A stretch of 9,230 bases of DNA from Alphaproteobacteria bacterium (GCA_030743445.1 JASLSL010000088.1:1-9230), one strand, 5' to 3'; shown: positions 1 through 7,177, counted from the first letter of the stretch. A program made the numbers and translations. The notes: generated by a model not told the origin, from the sequence alone.

Positions 1-1
1 A

Positions 2-1273
2 CTGCCGGACAGCGACGCCGCGATCGCCGACCAGGTCCGCGACATCGCCACAGCCGCGCGCGACGCGAGCCACGAGCTCGGCCTCGCCGATGCGGACGCA
101 CGCGATGAGGCGCTGAAGGCCGCGGCCCGGGCGATCCGCGAGGCCGCAAGTCGCCTGCTGGACGCGAACGCGAAGGACGTGGCGTTCGGCGAGGAGAAGG
201 GACTCGGCGCCGCGATGCTCGACCGGCTGATGCTCGACGACGCGCGCATCGAGGCTATGGCCGAAGGGCTAGAGGACATCGCCGCCATGGACGACCCGGT
301 CGGCCGGGTCACCGAGGAGTGGGAGCGGCCGAACGGGCTCCGCATCCAGCGGGTCACCGTGCCGCTCGGCGTTATCGGCATCATCTACGAATCGCGCCCC
401 AACGTGACCGCCGACGCCGGCGGGTTGTGTCTCAAGGCGGGCAACGCGGCGATCCTGCGCGGCGGCTCGGAGAGCCTGCATTCCTCGACCCTGATCGCCG
501 AATGCCTGCAGCATGGCCTCAAGCAGGCCGGCCTGCCGACCGCCGCGGTGCAGGCGATCCCGACCCGCGACCGCGCGGCGGTCGGCGCGATGCTGCGGTT
601 GGCCGACCTGATCGACTTCATCGTGCCGCGCGGCGGCCGCTCGCTGATCGAGCGGGTGATGACGGACTCGCGAATCCCGGTGATCGCCCATCTCGAGGGC
701 ATCTGCCACATATACGTCCATCGCGACGCCGACAAGGATATGGCCCGCAAGGTGACGGTCAACGCCAAGATGCGCCGCACCGGCATTTGCGGTGCCGCCG
801 AGACGCTGCTGATCGACCGCGACGTCGCCGGGGACCAGCTTCCGGGCATCGTCGACGATTTGGCGGAGGCCGGCTGCGAGGTGCGTGGCGATGCGGCGGC
901 GCAGGACGCGGACGCGCGAATCGTCCCGGCGAGCGAGGAAGACTGGGAAACCGAATATTTGGATTCGATCATTTCGGTGCGCGTGGTCGACGGCGTCGAC
1001 GCGGCAATCGACCACATCAACCGCCACGGCTCGCATCACACCGAATCGATCATCACCCGGGACGAGGCCGCGGCCGAGCGGTTCCTCGCCCGCGTCGACA
1101 GCGCGATCCTGCTGCACAACGCCTCGACCCAGTACGCCGACGGCGGCGAGTTCGGCATGGGCGCCGAGATCGGCATCTCGACCGGCAAGCTGCACGCGCG
1201 CGGTCCGGTGGGTGCCGCCCAGCTGACGAGCTACAAATACGTGGTGCGGGGCGACGGCCAGTGCCGCCCGTAA
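2..1273 (+). CDS. proA: Gamma-glutamyl phosphate reductase (glutamate-5-semialdehyde dehydrogenase), 5'-partial
   Basis: ProA reduces gamma-glutamyl phosphate with NADPH to L-glutamate 5-semialdehyde, the second step of proline synthesis from glutamate, in the cytoplasm. The frame is open from base 2 and gives 423 residues. E. coli ProA has 417, so only the first few residues are probably missing. An internal ATG at 179-181 is not the start: the upstream part reads like the normal ProA N-terminal helix (LDANAKDV near 158-181). Family landmarks are VPLGVIGIIYESRPNV (358-405), the expected catalytic Cys in RRTGICGAAETLL (TGC at 788-790), and NASTQYADGGEFGMGAEIG followed by KLHARGPVG towards the C-terminus. 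proB usually lies next to proA in related bacteria but is outside the window. nadD follows after 40 nt. No frameshift or internal stop is seen. Confidence 0.97.
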   Translation: MPDSDAAIADQVRDIATAARDASHELGLADADARDEALKAAARAIREAASRLLDANAKDVAFGEEKGLGAAMLDRLMLDDARIEAMAEGLEDIAAMDDPVGRVTEEWERPNGLRIQRVTVPLGVIGIIYESRPNVTADAGGLCLKAGNAAILRGGSESLHSSTLIAECLQHGLKQAGLPTAAVQAIPTRDRAAVGAMLRLADLIDFIVPRGGRSLIERVMTDSRIPVIAHLEGICHIYVHRDADKDMARKVTVNAKMRRTGICGAAETLLIDRDVAGDQLPGIVDDLAEAGCEVRGDAAAQDADARIVPASEEDWETEYLDSIISVRVVDGVDAAIDHINRHGSHHTESIITRDEAAAERFLARVDSAILLHNASTQYADGGEFGMGAEIGISTGKLHARGPVGAAQLTSYKYVVRGDGQCRP

Positions 1274-1313
1274 GGGATCGCACGCCCTGACCTCGCCCAA
1301 GCTGGCCCGGACC

Positions 1314-1958
1314 ATGACCCGCCCCTACGCTCCCGACCATGCGGAGATCGACGACCCGATGCCGCGCGCCGCGAGGCGCCCCATACGGCGCATCGGCCTG
1401 CTCGGCGGATCGTTCAATCCGGCCCACGGCGGGCACCGGCAGATCAGCGTGATGGCGCTGCAGCGGCTCGGTCTCGACGAGGTCTGGTGGCTGGTCTCGC
1501 CGCAAAATCCGCTGAAGACCGCCGATGGCATGGATTCCTTCGAACAGCGCTTCGAGCGCGCCGCGGCACTCGCCCGTCATCCGCGCATCCGGGTCAGCGA
1601 ACTCGAGGTACGACTCGCCACGCGCTACACGGTCGACACGCTGGCCGCACTCCGCAGGCTCTATCCGGATCTCGCGTTCGTGTGGATGATGGGCGCCGAC
1701 AACTTGGTCCAGCTTCCCGAATGGCAGGGCTGGCTCGAGATCGTCGGGTCCGTTCCCGTTGCGGTTTTCGCCCGACCAACTTATTCTTTGAGGGCGCTCG
1801 CCGGTAAGGCGGCGCGTCGGTTCGCCCGGGCACGACTGCCGGAAGCCGCGGCCAGGGGCCTGGTGGATTGCGAACCACCCGCGTGGGTGTTCTTGCACAC
1901 CCGCTTGAACCCGATCTCGGCGACCGAGATCAGGCGTGAACGGAGGACCGGCGAATAA
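1314..1958 (+). CDS. nadD: Nicotinate-nucleotide adenylyltransferase
   Basis: NadD joins ATP and nicotinate mononucleotide to give deamido-NAD, the penultimate step of NAD synthesis. The 214-aa product is of normal family length. It has the nucleotidyltransferase signature GGSFNPAHGGH (residues 31-41, HxxH pair), the substrate-loop stretch WWLVSPQNPLK (58-68), TRYTVDTL (103-110), GADN (127-130) and the C-terminal ISATEIR (201-207; ISSTxIR in most relatives). Start choice: ATG 1314 gives a 25-residue leader before RIGLLGG. ATG 1359 (residue 16) gives a more usual short leader and has GGAG 12 nt upstream. The 15 codons between them have GC-rich third positions (13 of 15), so they look coding and the longer form is kept. 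The gene is probably co-transcribed with proA and rsfS. Confidence 0.95.
   Translation: MTRPYAPDHAEIDDPMPRAARRPIRRIGLLGGSFNPAHGGHRQISVMALQRLGLDEVWWLVSPQNPLKTADGMDSFEQRFERAAALARHPRIRVSELEVRLATRYTVDTLAALRRLYPDLAFVWMMGADNLVQLPEWQGWLEIVGSVPVAVFARPTYSLRALAGKAARRFARARLPEAAARGLVDCEPPAWVFLHTRLNPISATEIRRERRTGE
1862..1931 (+). other. Cluster of three small inverted repeats at the 3' end of nadD
   Basis: Three adjacent potential hairpins lie inside the last nadD codons: GGTGG/CCACC (1862-1866 with 1875-1879), GGGTGT/ACACCC (1885-1890 with 1897-1902), and a perfect 8-bp stem GATCTCGG/CCGAGATC with loop CGA (1913-1920 with 1924-1931). The last encodes the conserved ISATEIR motif, so protein constraint may explain it by itself. 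It ends just before the alternative GTG start of rsfS at 1936 and could influence rsfS translation or processing of the nadD-rsfS message; that role is inference. Confidence 0.35.
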
Positions 1959-2019
1959 AGACCTCGAGGAGAAACAGCAAACGGATAGCGAGGGACGAAC
2001 CATCGTAGAAAAATCCCCG

Positions 2020-2391
2020 ATGCCGCCTGACTCCGAGTCCATCCTTTCTCTCATTCAACAGTCGCTCGACGACGACAAGGCCGACCGCGTGGTCGCCATC
2101 GATCTTGCCGGCAAGACCAGCATCGCCGACTTCATGGTGATCGCGACCGGCAACACCGTGCGCCAGGTCGGCGCGATGACGCAGCATCTGCGCGAGCGGC
2201 TGAAGAAGGCCGGCCTCAAGGGCCTGTCGATCGAGGGCGAGGCCAATGGCGACTGGGTGTTGATCGACAGCGGCGACGTCATCGTTCATTTGTTCCGGCC
2301 CGAGGTGCGGGCGTTCTACAACTTGGAGAAACTGTGGGGCGAAGCCCTGCCGGAGAGCATCGACCGCGCCTCGACCGTGGCGAGCGCCTGA
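2020..2391 (+). CDS. rsfS: Ribosomal silencing factor RsfS (Iojap family)
   Basis: RsfS binds ribosomal protein uL14 on the 50S subunit and blocks joining with 30S in slow growth. From ATG 2020 the product is 123 aa, a single Iojap domain: LDDDKADRVVAIDLAGKTSIAD (residues 16-37), FMVIATGNTVRQV (38-50) and the most conserved block DVIVHLFRPEVRAFYNLEKLW (86-106). The frame is open further upstream to a GTG at 1936, which would overlap nadD by 23 nt and add 28 residues. In that extension only about 15 of 27 third positions are G/C, far below the neighbouring genes, and it precedes the usual family start, so ATG 2020 is preferred. Neither start has a strong Shine-Dalgarno. rlmH begins 1 nt after the stop, so translational coupling is likely. 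Confidence 0.93.
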   Translation: MPPDSESILSLIQQSLDDDKADRVVAIDLAGKTSIADFMVIATGNTVRQVGAMTQHLRERLKKAGLKGLSIEGEANGDWVLIDSGDVIVHLFRPEVRAFYNLEKLWGEALPESIDRASTVASA

Positions 2392-2392
2392 C

Positions 2393-2851
2393 TTGCGGCT
2401 CCACGTCCTGGCAATAGGCCGCGGACGAAAGGGACCGGAACGCGATCTTTGGGAAAGCTATGCGGGACGCATCCGCTGGTCCCTCGAGCTGCGCGAATTG
2501 GAGGAAAAACGGCCGCTGCCGGCCGCCGAGCGGGTGGCGCGGGAATCCGAACTGCTGCTCGGCGCCGTCCCCGACGACGCCAAACTGGTGGCGCTCGACG
2601 AGGCCGGACGGACGATGACCAGCGAAGCCTTCGCGACGCGGCTCGGCGCCTGGCGGGACGACGGCATCGGCGACATCGCCTTCGTCATCGGCGGGGCCGA
2701 TGGCCTCGGCGACGAAGTGCGCAGGCGCGCCGATCTGGTGCTTGCCTTCGGCGAGATGACCTGGCCGCACCTCGTGGTGCGCGGCATGCTGGCCGAGCAG
2801 ATCTACCGCGCCCAACAGATTCTCGCCGGCCACCCCTATCACCGGAACTGA
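2393..2851 (+). CDS. rlmH: 23S rRNA (pseudouridine-1915-N3)-methyltransferase
   Basis: RlmH is a small SPOUT methyltransferase that uses S-adenosylmethionine to methylate pseudouridine 1915 in helix 69 of 23S rRNA on assembled ribosomes. The 152-aa product is close to the 155 aa of E. coli RlmH. The SAM-binding knot is visible as FVIGGADGLG (residues 97-106), followed by FGEMTWPHLVVRGMLAEQIYRAQ (119-141) and the C-terminal signature GHPYHRN (146-152), which is close to the protein end in the family. The start is TTG at 2393, one base after the rsfS TGA (TGACTTG). It places MRLHVLAIGR exactly at the expected N-terminus, and no ATG lies nearby in frame. Translation probably depends on ribosomes finishing rsfS. 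A repeat-rich 228-nt gap follows. Confidence 0.95.
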   Translation: MRLHVLAIGRGRKGPERDLWESYAGRIRWSLELRELEEKRPLPAAERVARESELLLGAVPDDAKLVALDEAGRTMTSEAFATRLGAWRDDGIGDIAFVIGGADGLGDEVRRRADLVLAFGEMTWPHLVVRGMLAEQIYRAQQILAGHPYHRN

Positions 2852-2887
2852 ATCCATCCGGATTTCTGTCGTTCGACCCCCTCACCC

Positions 2888-2919
2888 CTCCCTCTCGCCC
2901 TGGCCAGGGGGAGAGGGGG
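2888..2919. repeat. GC-rich palindrome, first hairpin of the nested element
   Basis: The two halves pair around the centre CCCTGG|CCAGGG (2898-2903 with 2904-2909). One G/G mismatch (2897 and 2910) is followed by CCCTCTC/GAGAGGG (2890-2896 with 2911-2917), and the stem ends with a wobble pair and a C-G pair. That makes a stem of about 16 positions. There is no T-run after it, so it is less like an intrinsic terminator than like a REP unit or mRNA-stabilising stem. Confidence 0.6.
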
Positions 2920-2949
2920 ATACAATTGGATGCGCGACAGGGGCGGATA

Positions 2950-2990
2950 AAAAAGTGCCAGGCACGTTAATGGTGCCTGGCACCTTTTCT
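2950..2990 (+). terminator. Possible bidirectional intrinsic terminator / GTGCCAGGCAC palindrome
   Basis: GTGCCAGGCAC (2955-2965) pairs perfectly with GTGCCTGGCAC (2973-2983) across the 7-nt loop GTTAATG. After one A/C mismatch, AAAA (2950-2953) pairs with TTTT (2985-2988). An 11-bp GC-rich stem followed by a T tract, with A residues on the other side, fits an intrinsic terminator working in either direction, here downstream of rlmH by about 100 nt. Each half is itself a dyad (GTGCC-N-GGCAC). From memory, this motif recurs as a dispersed repeat in many bacterial genomes, so it may be a repeat unit first and a terminator second. Confidence 0.5.
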
Positions 2991-3047
2991 GCCGGGTGAG
3001 GGGGTTGCATGGCACCGAGCATTCTCAATGACGCGAATCATCCGCGG

Positions 3048-3079
3048 TTGCGGTTGCGCCGGACGCGACTTCACATAGA
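3048..3079 (+). promoter_or_regulatory. Weak candidate promoter immediately upstream of gpmI
   Basis: A TTGCGG hexamer (3048-3053) lies 20 nt before CATAGA (3074-3079), a poor -35/-10 pair with long spacing, directly before the gpmI ATG. gpmI has no recognisable Shine-Dalgarno before ATG 3080 or the in-frame ATG 3092. If a promoter acts here, the message would be nearly leaderless. The only support is that a new transcript is expected after the repeat/terminator region. Low confidence. Confidence 0.15.
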
Positions 3080-4648
3080 ATGGCCCGCATCATGACCGCC
3101 AGCGCCAGACCACGGCCCGTCGTCCTCTGCGTCCTGGACGGATGGGGCGAGGGCGAGCCGAGCGCGTACAACGCCATCGCCCGCGCCGAAACCCCGGTAT
3201 GGGACGAGATGATGGCGGGCTGTCCGCACAGCCTGCTCGAGGCCTCGGAAGGCCATGTCGGCCTGCCGGCGGGGCAAATGGGCAATTCCGAGGTCGGCCA
3301 CACGAACCTCGGCGCGGGTCGGATCGTGCTCCAGGACCTGCCGCGGATCGACGCCGCGATCGCCGACGGCTCGCTTGCCGCCAGTCCGGTGCTGACCGCG
3401 TTCACAGGCAAGCTCACGGCGAGTGGCGGAACCGCCCACCTGATGGGGCTGATGTCGCCCGGCGGAGTCCACGCCCACCAGGACCAAATCGCCGCCCTGG
3501 CGAAGCTGATGGATGCGGCGGGCGTCCCGGTCGCGGTCCACGCCTTCCTCGACGGCCGCGACACGCCGCCGAGAAGCGCCGGTGAGTATATCGAGGAATT
3601 CCTCGCGGCATCGGGCGGCGCCACGGTCGCGACCGTCACCGGGCGCTATTACGCGATGGACCGGGACCGGCGCTGGGACCGCAACGCCCAGGCCTACGCG
3701 GCGCTGGTCGAGGCGGAGGGCGAGCATGCCGACACCGCCGCGGGCGCCATCCAGGCGGCCTATGCGCGCGACGAGAACGACGAATTCGTGTCCCCGACGG
3801 CGATCGCGGAATACCGCGGCATGGCCCATGGCGACGGCATTTTGATGGCCAATTTCCGCGCCGACCGGGCGCGGCAGATCCTCATGGCGCTGCTCGATCC
3901 GGACTTCGACGGCTTCGCCCGCGGCCGCATGGTCGATTTCGCCGCTGCCGTCGGGATGATCGGCTATTCCGAGGCGCTCGATCGCCGGATGGAAGCGCTG
4001 TTTCCGCCCTTCGGCCTCGAGAACGTGCTCGGCGAGATCGTGGCCAAGGCCGGTCTCAGCCAGCTCCGTATCGCCGAGACCGAGAAATACGCCCACGTCA
4101 CCTTCTTCTTCAACGGCGGCGAGGAGCGGGCCTTCGAGGGCGAGGAGCGGATCCTCGTGCCTTCGCCCAAGGTCGCGACCTACGACCTGCAGCCCGAGAT
4201 GTCGGCGCCCGAGGTCACCGACAAGCTGGTCGAGGCGATCGAGGGCGGGACCTTCGAGTTCGTCCTGGTCAACTACGCCAACACCGACATGGTCGGGCAC
4301 ACGGGCGACATCAGGGCGGCGATGCGGGCCGTCGAGACGGTCGACACCTGCCTCGGACGGCTCCGGAACGCGGTCGCGGCGGCGGGCGGCGCGCTCTTGA
4401 TCACCGCCGACCATGGCAATGCGGAGATGATGAGCGATGCCGCGACAGGCCAGGCCTACACCGCCCACACCCGCAATCCGGTGCCGGTGATCCTGGTCGG
4501 CGGCACGGCCCGGCCAGCGGGCCTGCGCAACGGCACGCTCGCCGACGTGGCGCCGACCCTGCTCGACCTGATGGGCCTCGATCAGCCGGCCGAGATGACC
4601 GGCCAATCCCTTCTCGTGCCGGCCGGAGAGCGACGTGCGGCGGGCTGA
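3080..4648 (+). CDS. gpmI: 2,3-bisphosphoglycerate-independent phosphoglycerate mutase
   Basis: GpmI interconverts 3- and 2-phosphoglycerate in glycolysis and gluconeogenesis through a phosphoserine intermediate, using two Mn ions. The 522-aa protein belongs to the alkaline-phosphatase superfamily. Visible sites are the first metal Asp in VLDGWG (D20), the nucleophile Ser70 in QMGNSEVGHTN, SPGGVHAHQDQ (126-136), LDGRDTPP (157-164), GRYYAMDRDRRWDR (188-201), NFRADRARQ (258-266), EKYAHVTFFFNGG (335-347), NTDMVGHTG (401-409), TADHGNAEM (442-450) and AHTRNPVP (462-469). All expected catalytic residues are present. ATG 3080 is the first start after an in-frame TGA at 3029; ATG 3092 is a close alternative, and neither has a clear Shine-Dalgarno. 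The last 14 nt overlap the envC-like gene, as expected for an operon; gpmI-envC is also adjacent in E. coli. Confidence 0.98.
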   Translation: MARIMTASARPRPVVLCVLDGWGEGEPSAYNAIARAETPVWDEMMAGCPHSLLEASEGHVGLPAGQMGNSEVGHTNLGAGRIVLQDLPRIDAAIADGSLAASPVLTAFTGKLTASGGTAHLMGLMSPGGVHAHQDQIAALAKLMDAAGVPVAVHAFLDGRDTPPRSAGEYIEEFLAASGGATVATVTGRYYAMDRDRRWDRNAQAYAALVEAEGEHADTAAGAIQAAYARDENDEFVSPTAIAEYRGMAHGDGILMANFRADRARQILMALLDPDFDGFARGRMVDFAAAVGMIGYSEALDRRMEALFPPFGLENVLGEIVAKAGLSQLRIAETEKYAHVTFFFNGGEERAFEGEERILVPSPKVATYDLQPEMSAPEVTDKLVEAIEGGTFEFVLVNYANTDMVGHTGDIRAAMRAVETVDTCLGRLRNAVAAAGGALLITADHGNAEMMSDAATGQAYTAHTRNPVPVILVGGTARPAGLRNGTLADVAPTLLDLMGLDQPAEMTGQSLLVPAGERRAAG

Positions 4649-5834
4649 CCGGCGTCGCGCGTTCGTGCCGCTTCTCGCGGCATGTCTGGCCGTCGCCCTG
4701 GCCGGCCCGGCGGACTCGCAAAAGCGCAAGGACCTCGAAGACGTCGAGCGCAAGCTGGAGGCGGAACGCGCCCAGAAAAAAGCGGTCGAGCAACGGGGGC
4801 GGGCGCTGCACGGCGCCGTCTCGAAGCTTCGCCGCGAGTTGATCGCCGCCGCCCGGACGGCGCAGGACCGCGAGGTCCTGCTGACCACGCTGGAGGAGAA
4901 ACTCCCGGTGCTGCGGCTCGAGGCGATCGTACGGAGGGAGCGCCTGGTCGCCCGCCGGCGGCAGATGCAGGGCACCCTCGGCGCGCTGGAGCGGCTGTCG
5001 CGCAATCCGCCGCAGGCCCTGCTGCTGACACCCGGCAGACCTATCGACGTGGTGCGCAGTACCATGCTGTTGCGCGCCGCGCTGCCGCAACTGCGCTCCC
5101 GCGCCGCCAGCCTAAAGGACGAAATCCGCGAGCTCGGCCGGGTTCAGCGGGAAATATCGCTGCAACGCGAGCAGGTCGAACTCGCCAACGAGGCGCTCGC
5201 CGAACAGCAGAAGCGCCTCGAACTGCTGCTCGGGCGCAAGCTCGCGCTGCAGAAGCAGGTCCGGGTCGAAAGCCGGCGGGTCGCGCGCCGGGTCGAGAAC
5301 CTGGCCAAGCAGGCGAGGGACCTTCGCGAGCTGTTCGCCCGGCTCGACAAGGAACGCAACCTCCGCAAACCGGCCCGGACGGCGCCCGAGGCGCGACCCG
5401 ACCCGACCCGGCCGGTCGGCATCCGGCCGTTCCCGGAACGCGGCCCGGTTACCCTTCCGGCGCGCGGCCGATTGGTCGAGCGCTACGGCCAGAGCACCGG
5501 TTCCGGCAACACCGCCAAGGGCGTGACCTATGAGACCCGCGACGGCGCGAGGGTCGTGGCGCCGTACGATGGCAGGGTGGCGTTCGCCGGCCCGTTCCGC
5601 GGTTACGGACATATCTTGATAATAGAGCACGGCGCCGCATATCATACGTTGCTGGCCGGCCTTACACGTGTCGATAGCACGGTCGGGCAGTGGGTACTTG
5701 CGGGCGAACCCGTTGGCGTCATGGGCCGCCGGAAGGGCGGTGGACCGCGCCTCTATGTAGAATTGCGCCGCAAAGGCCAACCGATTAACCCGCTACCCTG
5801 GTTCGCGGCGGGCAACGATAAGGTACGTGGATGA
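4635..5834 (+). CDS. envC: EnvC-type murein hydrolase activator (degenerate LytM/M23 domain)
   Basis: EnvC-family proteins are periplasmic; they bind and switch on amidases that split septal peptidoglycan and do not cut it themselves. The 399-aa product has an N-terminal signal peptide (basic MRRADRRR, hydrophobic core to about residue 23, cleavage probably near 23-27). A long charged coiled coil follows (about 30-245), then a Pro/Arg linker and a LytM domain (about 275-390). The M23 zinc ligands are missing: the first-motif region reads TAKGVTYETRDGARV (293-307) where active enzymes have HxxxD, and the last motif reads RLYVELRRKGQPINPLPW with Tyr in place of His. This matches E. coli EnvC (WKGMVI..., LYFEIRRQGQAVNPQPW). 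GTG 4635 has GGAGAG about 6 nt upstream and overlaps gpmI by 14 nt. The end overlaps ctpA as ATGA. Alphaproteobacterial relatives are sometimes called LdpF. Confidence 0.93.
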   Translation: MRRADRRRAFVPLLAACLAVALAGPADSQKRKDLEDVERKLEAERAQKKAVEQRGRALHGAVSKLRRELIAAARTAQDREVLLTTLEEKLPVLRLEAIVRRERLVARRRQMQGTLGALERLSRNPPQALLLTPGRPIDVVRSTMLLRAALPQLRSRAASLKDEIRELGRVQREISLQREQVELANEALAEQQKRLELLLGRKLALQKQVRVESRRVARRVENLAKQARDLRELFARLDKERNLRKPARTAPEARPDPTRPVGIRPFPERGPVTLPARGRLVERYGQSTGSGNTAKGVTYETRDGARVVAPYDGRVAFAGPFRGYGHILIIEHGAAYHTLLAGLTRVDSTVGQWVLAGEPVGVMGRRKGGGPRLYVELRRKGQPINPLPWFAAGNDKVRG

Positions 5835-7177
5835 TGAGACACATGGCTAAGGGCGCCGCCGGTGCGCTGGTTTGGCTGCTGATCCTGGTGGCGCAACCTT
5901 CCGTCGCGGCGGAGACCAACAAATCGGACACCTATCGCCTGTTGGAGCTTTTCGGCGATGTCTTCGAGCGCGTGCGCGCGAGCTACGTCGAGGAGGTTTC
6001 CGACGAGACGCTGATCGAGTCGGCGGTGCAGGGCATGCTGTCCGATCTCGACCCGCACTCGACCTTCCTGAACCGCAAGAGCTTCCGCGACATGCAGGTT
6101 CAAACCAAGGGCGAGTTCGGCGGCCTCGGCATCGAGGTCACGATGGAAGGCGGGTACGTCAAGGTGGTGTCGCCAATCGACGATACGCCGGCTTTCCGGG
6201 CGGGTATCATGGCGGGCGACCTGATCACCCATCTCGACGGCGAGCATGTTCAGGGCCTGACGCTCTCGAAGGCGGTCGAGAAGATGCGCGGTCCGATCAA
6301 CAGCGACATCAAACTGACCATCCGGCGCGAGGGGACCGAGCCTTTCGACGTCACCATCACCCGCGACAAGATCCGCATTCGTTCGGTGCGCCATCGCATC
6401 GAGGACAATGCGGGCTATCTTCGCATCACCAATTTCAGCGAGCGCACCGAGGCCGGGGTGCGCAGCGCGATCGAAAAGATCAAGGACAAGCTCGGCGACA
6501 AGCTCGCCGGCTACGTCATCGACCTGCGCAACAACCCGGGCGGGTTGCTCGACCAAGCGGTCTCGGTCTCGGACGCGTTCCTGGAACAGGGCGAAATCGT
6601 CTCGACCCGCGGCCGCGACAAGGACAACGCCCAGCGCTATCACGCCACGCCGGGCGATCTGGCAGACGGCCTGCCGCTTGTCGTGCTGATCAACGGCGGC
6701 TCGGCCTCGGCGTCGGAGATCGTCGCCGGCGCGCTGCAGGATCACCGCCGCGCCGTGGTTTTGGGCACCAAGTCGTTCGGCAAGGGCTCGGTGCAGACCA
6801 TCATCCCGCTCGGCCGCAGCGGCGCCATCAAGCTCACGACCCAGCGCTACTACACGCCGTCCGGCAAGTCGATCCAGGCCACCGGCATCGACCCGGACAT
6901 CGAGGTCGCGCAGGCGCGGATCGAGCCGATCGCCCGCGCCGGCCGCCGCACCCGGCAGGAGGCCGACCTGCGCGGCGCCCTCAAGAACGACAAGGACAAG
7001 AAGGACGACAAGGGCGACGCCTCGAAGCCGAAGCAGACGCCGGGGCCGGACGCCAACAAGGACCCGGCCGCCGCCAATCAACCGCCCGCTCCGGCCAAGC
7101 GGCAGGATTTCCAATTGGCGCGGGCGCTCGACCTGCTGCGCGGCATCGCGCTCTATCGGAACCGCATGACCAACTAG
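5831..7177 (+). CDS. ctpA: S41 family C-terminal processing peptidase
   Basis: CtpA/Prc-type serine proteases act in the periplasm on the C-termini of envelope proteins; in several bacteria they control peptidoglycan hydrolases. The 448-aa product has a signal peptide (residues 1-27, hydrophobic ALVWLLILVA, cleavage after PSVAA), an N-terminal helical part with DLDPHSTFL (72-80), a PDZ domain (about 97-167, GGLGIEV onward) and the S41 core. By alignment with E. coli Prc Ser430/Asp441/Lys455, the catalytic set is Ser293 (in GGSASASEIVAG), Asp304 and Lys318 (in KSFGKGSVQ). The C-terminus has a Lys/Asp/Pro-rich low-complexity tail (about 385-424), then a helix DFQLARALDLLRG. ATG 5831 overlaps the envC stop (ATGA), implying coupling. 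The TAG stop is also the first CTAG of the MITE-like palindrome that follows. Confidence 0.96.
   Translation: MMRHMAKGAAGALVWLLILVAQPSVAAETNKSDTYRLLELFGDVFERVRASYVEEVSDETLIESAVQGMLSDLDPHSTFLNRKSFRDMQVQTKGEFGGLGIEVTMEGGYVKVVSPIDDTPAFRAGIMAGDLITHLDGEHVQGLTLSKAVEKMRGPINSDIKLTIRREGTEPFDVTITRDKIRIRSVRHRIEDNAGYLRITNFSERTEAGVRSAIEKIKDKLGDKLAGYVIDLRNNPGGLLDQAVSVSDAFLEQGEIVSTRGRDKDNAQRYHATPGDLADGLPLVVLINGGSASASEIVAGALQDHRRAVVLGTKSFGKGSVQTIIPLGRSGAIKLTTQRYYTPSGKSIQATGIDPDIEVAQARIEPIARAGRRTRQEADLRGALKNDKDKKDDKGDASKPKQTPGPDANKDPAAANQPPAPAKRQDFQLARALDLLRGIALYRNRMTN

Larger units (their letters stand above)
2876..3005. repeat. Nested inverted-repeat element in the rlmH-gpmI gap (REP/BIME-like)
   Basis: A 12-bp perfect inverted repeat, ACCCCCTCACCC (2876-2887) and GGGTGAGGGGGT (2994-3005), brackets about 106 bp that hold two further hairpins (2888-2919 and 2950-2988). 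The C/G runs and the homopurine/homopyrimidine arms differ from the codon-driven composition of the genes around it. The architecture resembles intergenic REP/BIME-type or non-autonomous palindromic elements known in many proteobacteria; CCCTCACCC...CCCTCTC arms are a recurrent form. No transposase is present. It may end the upstream transcript and separate the rlmH and gpmI units. Copy number in the genome cannot be judged from this window. Confidence 0.7.

Noticed and set aside
269..1315. A 348-codon minus-strand open frame opposite proA
   Set aside because: Its product is an Arg/Ala/Val-rich shadow of proA codons with no family features.
1740..1815. A patch in nadD with lower third-position GC, considered as a sign of transfer
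   Set aside because: The encoded residues (VFARPTYSLRAL) fit the NadD family, and the patch is too short to mean anything.
3071..5065. A 664-codon open frame on the minus strand opposite gpmI and the start of envC
   Set aside because: It is antisense to two strongly supported genes, its product is low-complexity His/Arg/Gly/Val-rich with no recognisable domain, and such frames are common opposite GC-rich genes with a strong third-position bias.
5460..5834. Annotation of the envC-like product as an active M23 metallopeptidase
   Set aside because: The zinc-binding His and Asp positions are absent and the pattern matches E. coli EnvC, an activator.
6985..7105. Lys/Asp/Pro-rich tail of CtpA as a frameshift or fusion
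   Set aside because: The frame continues into a conserved-looking C-terminal helix (DFQLARALDLLRG), and low-complexity linkers at this place are usual in alphaproteobacterial CtpA proteins.
5753..7114. A 453-codon minus-strand open frame opposite ctpA
   Set aside because: Same reason: it mirrors ctpA, has no domain signature, and its composition is that of a frame shadow.
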